This document shows, in pieces, positions 1 through 4,887 of a DNA stretch of 19,150 nt (the stretch's first letter is position 1; each line of letters begins with the position of its first letter). The notes under the pieces are model-generated. The model did not search any database. It saw only the letters and a list, made by a program, of their open reading frames with translations, and was not told where the DNA came from. Both the position numbers and the translations under genes were made by a program. Source of the DNA: DASWIG01 sp036397835 (GTDB taxonomy: Bacteria > Acidobacteriota > Thermoanaerobaculia > Multivoradales > J023); the NCBI GenBank assembly GCA_036397835.1, contig DASWIG010000575.1, positions 1 to 19,150 on the forward strand, written 5' to 3'.

Positions 1-78
1 CGCGGGCTGGAGATGGCGATCCTCACGCACCTTCTCGCCATCGCGCTGCTCTATCTCGCACTTCCTCCGTTCATCTGA
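1..78 (+). CDS. 3' end of a membrane-protein gene (partial)
   Basis: An open frame enters from the left edge and stops at TGA 76-78. The visible 25 residues are almost all hydrophobic (RGLEMAILTHLLAIALLYLALP and a final PFI), so they look like the last transmembrane helix of an integral membrane protein. The family cannot be recognised from this fragment. Its stop codon sits immediately before the paired-hairpin repeat at 79-141 and overlaps the 3' end of the convergent small ORF at 71-250. Confidence 0.5.
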   Translation, partial: RGLEMAILTHLLAIALLYLALPPFI

Positions 79-250
79 GGATCTGTCCTTCCCAGAGGGA
101 CAGATCCGGCGCGATCTGTCCCTTCCATAAGGACAGATCGCCGAAGGAGTCCGGATCGGTCGCGGCGACGAGACCGCCGTCCTCGCCGAGCAGCCGGCGT
201 ACGGCGTCGGCGTCTTCATGGTGGATGGCTTCGACGAGGTCGCGGATCAT
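71..250 (-). CDS. Short ankyrin-like ORF ending inside a hairpin repeat
   Basis: This 59-residue ORF starts at ATG 250 with a strong Shine-Dalgarno (AGGAGG seven bases upstream), better than the in-frame ATG at 274. The first 40 residues (MIRDLVEAIHHEDADAVRRL and following) resemble the first helix pair of an ankyrin repeat, with the usual pattern of an acidic DA-x-AVRRLL helix followed by a G-L-V-x-A turn. The last 20 residues are encoded by the paired-hairpin repeat at 79-141 and give the quasi-duplicated peptide DLSLWKGQIAPDLSLWEGQI. I infer that a longer ankyrin-type gene was truncated when the repeat arrived, or that the repeat supplies a new C-terminus. Function unknown; it may no longer make a useful protein. 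Confidence 0.4.
   Translation of the reverse strand: MIRDLVEAIHHEDADAVRRLLGEDGGLVAATDPDSFGDLSLWKGQIAPDLSLWEGQILR
79..141. repeat. Paired perfect hairpins, REP/BIME-like
   Basis: Two adjacent palindromes are separated by three bases. Hairpin 1 has 10-bp perfect arms GGATCTGTCC (79-88) and GGACAGATCC (98-107) around a 9-nt loop TTCCCAGAG. Hairpin 2 has 11-bp perfect arms GCGATCTGTCC (111-121) and GGACAGATCGC (131-141) around a 9-nt loop CTTCCATAA. The arms share the core GATCTGTCC and both loops contain TTCC, so the two hairpins are copies of one unit. They lie at the junction of two convergent reading frames and could act as a bidirectional transcript end, although no T-tract follows. A decayed pair of the same design is at 1909-1960. 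Confidence 0.8.
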
Positions 251-328
251 GCTCGTTCCTCCTGGGTCGGTCAATCCGCCTCCGGTTCGCTGTATTCTCG
301 TCGCTCAACCACGGAAGGAGGTAGGCCC

Positions 329-808
329 TTGAAGAAACTGTCGCTCCGATTCGTCAAGTGGGGGACGGCGTTCCTCACCCTCGGTCTGCTTACGGGTTAC
401 GGACCGCTCTTCCACTACCTGCACGGCGGCGTCGAGGTGGCGTGTCCCTGGGCGCCGATTCACGGCCACGTCGTCCTGCTCGGCTGGGTCGGTCTCACGG
501 TCTTCGGGCTCGTCTACCGCGCCCTCCCCGGCTGGGGCGTCCCGAGCCCCGGCGCCATAAAGCTGGCGGCCGCGCACTTCTGGCTCTCCGTCGTCGCCGT
601 CCTGGGCGTCTTTTTCAACGGTGTTTTCGGATACCGGCTTCTCGACGTGCTCTCGCCGAGCTTCTACTACGTGCCGGAGATGGACACGTTGCGGACGTGG
701 CTGATGATCGACGGCTTGTTCCTCACGCTCTTCGCGGTCGGCTGCGCGCTCTTCTTCTGGGTGATCTTCTTCAGCACGAAGTTCGACGCGGAAGTGGCGG
801 ACGCCTGA
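329..808 (+). CDS. Four-helix membrane protein resembling a haem-copper oxidase subunit I segment
   Basis: The gene encodes 159 residues. I chose the TTG at 329 because GGAGG lies seven bases upstream; the longer ATG frame from 218 has no hydrophobic or familiar sequence before this point. Four hydrophobic segments are visible, at about residues 10-31, 44-66, 79-101 and 121-147. Helix 2 opens with H45-G-H47-VVLLGW and ends FGLVYRALP. That pattern is typical of small proteins related to cytochrome cbb3/NO-reductase subunit I, in which paired histidines face a haem. H83 in helix 3 is another possible ligand. The protein is far shorter than a catalytic subunit I (about 450-500 residues) and lacks its six-histidine set, so a haem-binding or sensory role is more likely than oxidase activity. 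No partner subunit is visible. Assignment beyond 'related fold' is uncertain. Confidence 0.6.
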   Translation: MKKLSLRFVKWGTAFLTLGLLTGYGPLFHYLHGGVEVACPWAPIHGHVVLLGWVGLTVFGLVYRALPGWGVPSPGAIKLAAAHFWLSVVAVLGVFFNGVFGYRLLDVLSPSFYYVPEMDTLRTWLMIDGLFLTLFAVGCALFFWVIFFSTKFDAEVADA

Positions 809-834
809 GGATTCGCTGACTCAGGCCGGAGCCG

Positions 835-1413
835 TCATTTGTTCCGCCGCCGGAAGGTGCGGGCCTTCATCTGGCTGCCGCAGCGCCGCATCGCGCACCA
901 GCGGCCCGACTGGTTGCGCGAACGGTCGAAGAAGATGCCGCGGCACTGGACGTTGGCGCAGGCCTTGAGCCGCGGCCAAGTGCCCGCGAGCTGCGACGCG
1001 ATCGCGACCTCGACGATGCGCCCGAGGGCGTTGTCGAAGCTCTGGTCCGCGGGCACGAAGCGGCCGCTGCCGCCCGGGTCGAAAACGGCCTGGAACCGCG
1101 CCGCGGCCGCCGCCTGGTTCAGCCGCTCGATGGCGCTCGCGGTGAACGTGCCGCCGTTGTTGACGGCGAGCAGAGCGCGCAGGCTCTCGCGCAGATCCAC
1201 CGCCTGCCGGAGCTGCGCCGCGTCGAGCTTGGTCCCGGGCCGCAGCAACGCGCGGCTCGTCAGCCAATCGGCGAGGGCGCGCGGGCTCGCGAGCCCTTCC
1301 GTCTTCTTTCGACAGTCCGCCGTGTTCACGAATTCCTGGACGATCCGTAAATCGTCCGGAGCCGGCTCGACGACCGATACCGGCAGGTTTTTTCGGCCTC
1401 GCACGCTGCTCAT
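835..1413 (-). CDS. CGNR zinc-finger / ABATE-domain putative regulator
   Basis: The gene encodes 192 residues. I chose ATG 1413 because the familiar domain begins just after it (DLRIVQEFVNTADCRK) and a GGAGA lies about ten bases upstream; an in-frame ATG at 1599 would run through the palindrome array. The N-terminal two-thirds is an ABATE-type helical domain (family knowledge: stress-linked, often beside CGNR fingers). The C-terminal 44 residues form the finger: C152-x4-C157, then F-x-D-R-S-R-N, then C173-x4-C178. These four cysteines should bind one zinc, and the RSRN and KARTFRRR stretches fit DNA contact. The eponymous CGNR tetrad reads CGSQ (178-181) here. Probably a DNA-binding transcriptional regulator; ligand and targets unknown. 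It is convergent with the membrane protein at 329-808 (26 bases apart), and the palindrome array lies just upstream. Confidence 0.8.
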   Translation of the reverse strand: MSSVRGRKNLPVSVVEPAPDDLRIVQEFVNTADCRKKTEGLASPRALADWLTSRALLRPGTKLDAAQLRQAVDLRESLRALLAVNNGGTFTASAIERLNQAAAAARFQAVFDPGGSGRFVPADQSFDNALGRIVEVAIASQLAGTWPRLKACANVQCRGIFFDRSRNQSGRWCAMRRCGSQMKARTFRRRNK

Positions 1414-1476
1414 GGCTCGTTCTTCTCCCGTGGACGCCGGCAGGCTCCGCAAAAGCTCATCGCCGTCGCCACCCGC

Positions 1477-1793
1477 GATCCATTGTCGCGTCCGGATGAC
1501 CGGTGTGAGGACCTTGGGAGTGATTATGGCCAGCTTGATGACCGCCAATGGGCAGTAGCTGGTAATTTGCCATGCGCAAATCACCGACAATGTGCTCATG
1601 GCGGTGATTTGCGGCCGAAAGCGAGCTCGGACAGCCGTGAGCCAGCCGTTTTCAAGGTCTTAATCACCAGTGTGGCTGGCTTGCTAGTGATTTAGCGAAA
1701 CAAATCACCGGTCTGGGCGGTACGGCGGTTATTTGTCGACGGCAAATAACCAGTCAAGGCGGCCTACTGGTGATTTATGGCGCCGTCTTGCGC
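1477..1793. repeat. Regular array of 24-25-bp palindromes with constant 17-bp spacers (period 41-42 bp)
   Basis: Eight unit starts can be placed at 1477, 1519, 1561, 1603, 1645, 1686, 1727 and 1769. A unit is GGTGATTTG, then 6-7 variable bases, then CAAATCACC, followed by a 17-base spacer that differs every time. The best units are 1561 (GGTAATTTG / CAAATCACC), 1686 (AGTGATTTA / CAAATCACC) and 1727 (GGTTATTTG / CAAATAACC). Units 1603 and 1769 keep the left arm only, unit 1645 keeps the right arm, unit 1519 is degenerate in both, and 1477 is barely recognisable. In unit 1727 both arms carry matching changes (G to T on the left, C to A on the right), which keeps pairing. Interior spacers are all exactly 17 bp even where arms have decayed. 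The array lies 64 bp upstream of the CGNR gene start and has no gene inside it. It could be phased operators, a recombinase-site array, or the source of a structured RNA. Confidence 0.8.
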
Positions 1794-1908
1794 CCGGTTC
1801 CGGACTGACACCGCCAGAGGTGGTCCCTACCGTCCGGTCGGTAGAACGTCGGACGGCGAGTGGCTATTCCGTCGATACCGAAGATCGATGACGTCCTGGA
1901 GGGGAACC

Positions 1909-1960
1909 GTCCTTCCATGGAGGACAACCTATAGCGGAACCCTCCTTCTCAGGAGGACAG
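1909..1960. repeat. Decayed copy of the paired-hairpin repeat
   Basis: Two imperfect hairpins resemble those at 79-141. The first is GTCCT TCCATGG AGGAC (1909-1925). The second has perfect arms CCTCCT / AGGAGG around TCTC and continues into GGACAGATT (to 1963). The two loop types (TTCCAT and TTCTCAG) match the two loops of the first locus but occur in the opposite order. The minus-strand antitoxin ORF runs into this repeat and takes its stop codon (TCA 1949-1951) from it, as happens to the ORF at 71-250. Confidence 0.55.
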
Positions 1961-2215
1961 ATTGGGTCTGGCGGTTGTCTGTGCGCTACCGAGGTCTCCG
2001 AAGATCATGTCCTCGGCTTCCTCCCAGGGTATGGTACGGACGCTCCCAGCATTGAGGACCTTGAGACGTCTGGCAATCTCGGCACTCCAGGCCGAGTCCA
2101 CGTCGCGTTCGGCTTCGCCATCCAGGCTCTCGAAGAGCCGAGCCGCCAAGGCCGCTCGGTCACCGGCAGGAAGGGTCAGAGCTTCCTCGTAGAGTCTTCT
2201 GGCCACGCTCGTCAT
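1949..2215 (-). CDS. Orphan addiction-module antitoxin (TIGR02574 / PF09720 type)
   Basis: The gene encodes 88 residues from ATG 2215. The sequence follows the family pattern: an N-terminal helix MTSVARRLYEEALTLPAGDR, then AALAARLFESLDG, then a helix D-x-AWSAEIARRL, ending with the hallmark TIPWEEA. In this family the antitoxin usually sits just upstream of a RelE/ParE-like toxin that it neutralises. Here nothing toxin-like follows; the next 530 bases downstream hold only repeats. The last dozen residues (SAQTTARPNLSS) lie beyond the usual family end and are encoded by repeat sequence, which suggests that the 3' end and any toxin were lost when the repeat came in. It may be a remnant or an anti-addiction antitoxin. 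Confidence 0.75.
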   Translation of the reverse strand: MTSVARRLYEEALTLPAGDRAALAARLFESLDGEAERDVDSAWSAEIARRLKVLNAGSVRTIPWEEAEDMIFGDLGSAQTTARPNLSS

Positions 2216-2221
2216 ACTCAC

Positions 2222-2249
2222 AGTATAGCGCACGAGGGCGAGTCTGCAA
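2222..2249 (-). promoter_or_regulatory. Candidate leaderless promoter for the antitoxin ORF
   Basis: On the minus strand TATACT (2222-2227) is a near-consensus -10 hexamer, preceded at 16 bp by TTGCAG (2244-2249), a modest -35. Only six bases separate the -10 box from ATG 2215, so transcription would start at or next to the A of the start codon. No Shine-Dalgarno is present, consistent with a leaderless mRNA. Confidence 0.4.
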
Positions 2250-2282
2250 GCCGCGCGTACCCTCGTCCCCACGCTCTGGGTG

Positions 2283-2372
2283 GCAAGGGTAAGCCCAGGA
2301 CAACGTCACCGAAGCCGGAGGACGTGGGCGGCGTGCCTCGAAACAAGCACGACGGCAAGGGCTTACCCTTGC
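2283..2372. repeat. REPIN-like element A (14-bp perfect terminal inverted repeats)
   Basis: The 90-bp element is bounded by GCAAGGGTAAGCCC (2283-2296) and its exact reverse complement GGGCTTACCCTTGC (2359-2372). Flanking bases extend the ends asymmetrically: the left end reads GGGTGGCAAGGGTAAGC and the right end, read inward, CGAGCGCAAGGGTAAGC. Element C at 2741-2827 has the same two ends in swapped order. The interior shows no reading frame of interest. Confidence 0.75.
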
Positions 2373-2493
2373 GCTCGTGGCAGAGCCGTGGCACGAAGAT
2401 CGAGGGACGCGCGCAGCTCGATCCTGCGAGCGCGATTAGAGCGCACACGCTTTCCATTCTTCTCAGGCTCAGCAGCTCCGAGCGCGTCGTTAT

Positions 2494-2512
2494 CGAACCC
2501 CTTCGGGGTTCG
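2494..2512. repeat. CCCCTTCGGGG hairpin 1
   Basis: Perfect 8-bp arms CGAACCCC (2494-2501) and GGGGTTCG (2505-2512) enclose a TTC triloop. A shorter copy is at 2577-2589, and the two flank the compact palindrome at 2533-2564. No T-tract follows, so a terminator role is not evident. Confidence 0.7.
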
Positions 2513-2532
2513 GAATGGGGGTCGGCCCCGTA

Positions 2533-2564
2533 CCCAGGGTGGCGCGCTTCGCGCTTACCCTGGG
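2533..2564. repeat. Compact palindrome B related to the REPIN-like ends
   Basis: Outer arms CCCAGGGT (2533-2540) and ACCCTGGG (2557-2564) pair perfectly. Inner arms GCGC (2544-2547 and 2551-2554) enclose TTC. On the minus strand it contains GGGTAAGC and, at the other end, GCCACCC, the same terminal words as elements A and C. It may be a deletion derivative of that element, with the interior reduced to a short hairpin. Confidence 0.6.
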
Positions 2565-2576
2565 CTTTGGGATTTA

Positions 2577-2589
2577 ACCCCTTCGGGGT
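2577..2589. repeat. CCCCTTCGGGG hairpin 2
   Basis: ACCCC TTC GGGGT repeats the core of the hairpin at 2494-2512 with shorter 5-bp arms. Together they bracket palindrome B symmetrically. Confidence 0.55.
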
Positions 2590-2740
2590 ATGGAGATGTG
2601 CTCGGTCTACTCCTCGTGCCCCCACCGTCGATGGTCACATTGCCGTGAAGGTCGCGGGCGTCGGCGACCTCGCCGCCGGCGACCGCGACGATGGAGCTGC
2701 GCATCACTGATTTCTTTGGTTCTGCGTCCCAGCTCCGAGC

Positions 2741-2827
2741 GCAAGGGTAAGCAACTACCGTGTCCACGGTCCAAGGAATGCCGGATAGTCGTCGGCTCCG
2801 TGGACGGCTTCTGTCGCTTACCCTTGC
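2741..2827. repeat. REPIN-like element C (12-bp outer and 8-bp inner inverted repeats)
   Basis: Outer arms are GCAAGGGTAAGC (2741-2752) and GCTTACCCTTGC (2816-2827), a perfect match. Nested inner arms are GTCCACGG (2762-2769) and CCGTGGAC (2798-2805), also perfect. The total of 87 bp is close to element A (90 bp), but the interior differs. Its left end carries the CGAGC-type flank and its right end the GGGTGG-type flank, so it is inverted relative to element A. It ends 30 bp from the stop codon of the TOPRIM-like gene. Confidence 0.75.
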
Positions 2828-2856
2828 CACCCACACCCCACGGCCCGTAGACGAAC

Positions 2857-3438
2857 TCACTCGAACGCGGCCCGAAGACGCTTCTCCAGAGCTTCGACGT
2901 CCTCGGGACAGAGCTTGCGGATCCTGCCGTAGTTCCTGGCTGCTTCCTCGCCCAGCTTCTTGCGTCCTCCGAAGGGAGCGACGTGGAGCCCGCGCGTCTC
3001 GGCGTACGGCTCGAAGTAGACTTCCTTCGAGTCGGAATCTTGCCGCACTTCGTCCCAGGACCAATGGCCGGGCAGATCGGTCATGCCCGCCAGAGCCCAG
3101 ACCTCCACTTCCTGCCAGGCGTTTTCCGCGAAGAACCGCGGTTCTCCGAGGAACGTCTCAGCCTGCCTTTCCAAGTCGTCGAGACGCTGGCGTCGATTCG
3201 GTTTGCCGTCACGGTCGACGATCAGGAGGAAACAGTCCACCATGCCGCGGTAACGATCCAGGATTTCCTCGAGACGGCTCCATTTGAGTGCTTCGGCAAC
3301 GCCACCCAGAAGTGGGTCCGTGCAGACGATGACTTTGGCCTTCCCGCGAAAGGTCGAGATCATCTGTTGGAGAATGGGCCGAAGAAGGTGCTCGTCCTTG
3401 CGGAAGTCCTCCGGTATGACGAGCACTCTGAAACCCAT
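2857..3438 (-). CDS. Small TOPRIM/DUF4276-like protein, partner of the AAA ATPase
   Basis: The gene encodes 193 residues from ATG 3438, preceded by GGGAG six bases upstream. The layout suggests a TOPRIM-type fold: a first strand with an acidic residue (RVLVIPED, E10), a strand VIVCTD near residue 40, and a hydrophobic strand ending in D75-R-D77-G (FLLIVDRDG). Family knowledge: the E plus DxD set binds a metal ion in TOPRIM nucleases. The C-terminal half (ENAWQEVEVWALAG and a basic tail) resembles the DUF4276/RloB-like proteins that accompany AAA ATPases in defence loci. It begins 20 bp after the ATPase gene, so the two are almost certainly co-transcribed. I infer a nuclease or effector controlled by the ATPase. 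The exact family is uncertain and no substrate can be named. Confidence 0.6.
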   Translation of the reverse strand: MGFRVLVIPEDFRKDEHLLRPILQQMISTFRGKAKVIVCTDPLLGGVAEALKWSRLEEILDRYRGMVDCFLLIVDRDGKPNRRQRLDDLERQAETFLGEPRFFAENAWQEVEVWALAGMTDLPGHWSWDEVRQDSDSKEVYFEPYAETRGLHVAPFGGRKKLGEEAARNYGRIRKLCPEDVEALEKRLRAAFE

Positions 3439-3458
3439 GGAGCGCTCCCGGATTCGAT

Positions 3459-4637
3459 TCAGTTTCCCGAGGCGGAGATGGCCTTGGGCTCTTCTTCTTC
3501 GTCGGCCAGGCACTCGACGGCGTCTTCGAGCCAACCAGAAGCAAAAAGCCGTCCAAGATCCTGCTTCTCAAGGATCCGCTCGATGTCGGGCAGCTCCATG
3601 ATGCGGACGGCGTCCGCGCTCTGACTCTGTTCCCGCCGATAGAGGAGGACGGCGTCTTGACGCGCTTTTTCCGAGAGGAATGCCACGAGCTGCGGATTGT
3701 GTGTGGTGGCGACGATCTGGTGTCCCATCTGACGGCTCGCCTGCTCGAGGACGTCGAGCAACACGTGGAGCCGCGTGGGATGAATGCCGTTGTCGATCTC
3801 TTCAAAGAAAAAGAAGCTCCCGTCTTGCGAGCTCAGAAGCGCCGCTATCAATGCAAGGAACCGCAAGGTGCCGTCAGAGGCGCTGTAGGCGGACACTTCG
3901 AGGCCGCTGGACTCGACGAGGTAGACGAGGACGCGCCGCTGAAGGTCTTCCTTGAAGCGAAGATCTTGTACGTCCATCGGCGTGAGCGCTCTCAGCCAGT
4001 CGAGAATCGCCTCTTTGCGCTGGGGGTCCTCGACGATCTCGAGGAGAGCCGAGGAGAGGTTCTCCCCCTGATCGCCGAGAACCTGTCCGGGAAGCGAGGC
4101 TTCTCGCATGACTCTAGGAACGAGATCCAGAAAACGCATACCCTCCAAGGTCACGCCAATCGACTCGGCAGCGTCTAGCCGATCCCAGCCGGCCTGATAC
4201 AACGGAGGCTCTTCGATGAGTCGTGGCAAGGCCGGCCGGTCTCGAGCCAGAATATCGCGAAATATTATGGAGCGTCCGTTGATACGTTCTGATTCTACTC
4301 TGGGCAGAACCTTCCCGTCATGTTCGACCCGCACGCCGATCGAATAGCTGCCTTCGTCGAACGTAGCCTCGAGCAGGAACAAGGTCTCGCCCTGATAGAC
4401 GATCTCCTGGACGCCTCCCCGCGGTCCTCGCCAGAGCAGTACTCCCCCATGTCCCCACTTCTCTCCGATGATCTCCGTCAGGCTGTAGCCCAGGGAACAT
4501 CCGTGGAGGAATTGAAGCGCTTCCCGTACGTTGCTCTTCCCGGACGCATTGGTCCCTACCAGAAGCGTCAAAGGACCGAGAAGAACGGTCGCTTCTCGAA
4601 AGCCCTTGAAGTTCGTCAGCCGAAGTGATTTGATCAT
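3459..4637 (-). CDS. AAA/ABC-type ATPase of the OLD/RecF-like group
   Basis: The gene encodes 392 residues. It opens with IKSLRLTNFKGFREATV, the usual first strand of RecF/SMC-like ATPases. Walker A is GTNASGKS (28-35); an ABC-type signature SASDGTLRFLA follows; Walker B is FFFFEEID with E279/E280 and D282; the switch histidine is H313 in ATTHNPQL. There is no long coiled coil, so this is the compact AAA_21-like form rather than SMC or RecN. The acidic C-terminal tail (DEEEEP) is unusual. It lies 10 bp after hicB and 20 bp before the TOPRIM-like gene. Family knowledge: ATPases of this class paired with TOPRIM-type proteins act in phage defence (OLD, Gabija and PARIS are examples). This pair is not identifiable as one of those by eye. 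A role in DNA sensing is inferred. Confidence 0.8.
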   Translation of the reverse strand: MIKSLRLTNFKGFREATVLLGPLTLLVGTNASGKSNVREALQFLHGCSLGYSLTEIIGEKWGHGGVLLWRGPRGGVQEIVYQGETLFLLEATFDEGSYSIGVRVEHDGKVLPRVESERINGRSIIFRDILARDRPALPRLIEEPPLYQAGWDRLDAAESIGVTLEGMRFLDLVPRVMREASLPGQVLGDQGENLSSALLEIVEDPQRKEAILDWLRALTPMDVQDLRFKEDLQRRVLVYLVESSGLEVSAYSASDGTLRFLALIAALLSSQDGSFFFFEEIDNGIHPTRLHVLLDVLEQASRQMGHQIVATTHNPQLVAFLSEKARQDAVLLYRREQSQSADAVRIMELPDIERILEKQDLGRLFASGWLEDAVECLADEEEEPKAISASGN

Positions 4638-4647
4638 GGCAGTCGCG

Positions 4648-4887
4648 TCATGCGGGGACCCCGATGGAGAGCTCCTCGACGTGAACCAGCCTCTCGTTCT
4701 GCGGGACCGTCTCTCCGTGCTCGAGGAGGACGTCGACGTGCTGCTGCACGGCCTGGCGCATGTTGCGCTTGGCCTCCTCGATCGTGCTGCCGTTGCTGAA
4801 ACAGCCCGGGAGAGTAGGGCTATAGGCGAAGTAGCCCTCGTCCCCGGGCTCCTTCTCGATCACGATCTCGAAGGTGAAGTACCTCAT
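4648..4887 (-). CDS. HicB-family antitoxin-like protein (no HicA nearby)
   Basis: The gene encodes 79 residues with the typical HicB partial RNase-H fold: FTFEIVIEKEPGDEGYFAYS, then the hallmark PTLPGCFSNGSTIEEAKRNM, then a helix AVQQHVDVLLEHGETVP. There is no C-terminal DNA-binding extension, so it matches the short HicB form. Its ATG overlaps the stop of the signal-peptidase-like gene (ATGA, 4884-4887) and its stop is 10 bp before the ATPase start, implying translational coupling in one operon. No HicA-like toxin (about 60-80 residues, double-stranded-RNA-binding fold) is present on either side. It may be an orphan or may serve another partner in the operon. Confidence 0.8.
   Translation of the reverse strand: MRYFTFEIVIEKEPGDEGYFAYSPTLPGCFSNGSTIEEAKRNMRQAVQQHVDVLLEHGETVPQNERLVHVEELSIGVPA

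Larger units (their letters stand above)
2216..2856. other. Gene-free repeat island
   Basis: This 641-bp stretch has no convincing gene. It holds REPIN-like elements A and C, compact palindrome B, two CCCCTTCGGGG hairpins, and a 13-bp direct repeat CAGCTCCGAGCGC (2473-2485 and 2730-2742) whose second copy forms the outer flank of element C. The open frames of up to 170 codons seen here cross the palindromes and lack ribosome sites. A minus-strand stretch at 2610-2709 reads smoothly (MRSSIVAVAGGEVADARDLH) and could be a gene scrap, but it cannot be assigned. Confidence 0.6.

Noticed and set aside
1477..1793. Palindrome array as a classical CRISPR
   Set aside because: The period of 41-42 bp, the 24-25-bp repeats diverging from unit to unit, the 17-bp spacers and the lack of cas genes do not fit known CRISPR types. 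Kept as an unclassified array.
1477..1793. Palindrome array as an integron attC array
   Set aside because: The 17-bp spacers are too short for gene cassettes, and no integron integrase is visible.
2218..2648. Overlapping frames of 120-170 codons in the repeat island
   Set aside because: They run through both arms of palindromes, lack ribosome sites and change composition abruptly; the shared peptides (such as ERKGKPLP) are just translations of the GGGTAAGC repeat ends.
4624..4633. AGTGATTTG near the ATPase start as another unit of the palindrome array
   Set aside because: It is a single half-site inside a gene end with no partner arm or phased neighbours; a 9-base match is expected by chance at this scale.
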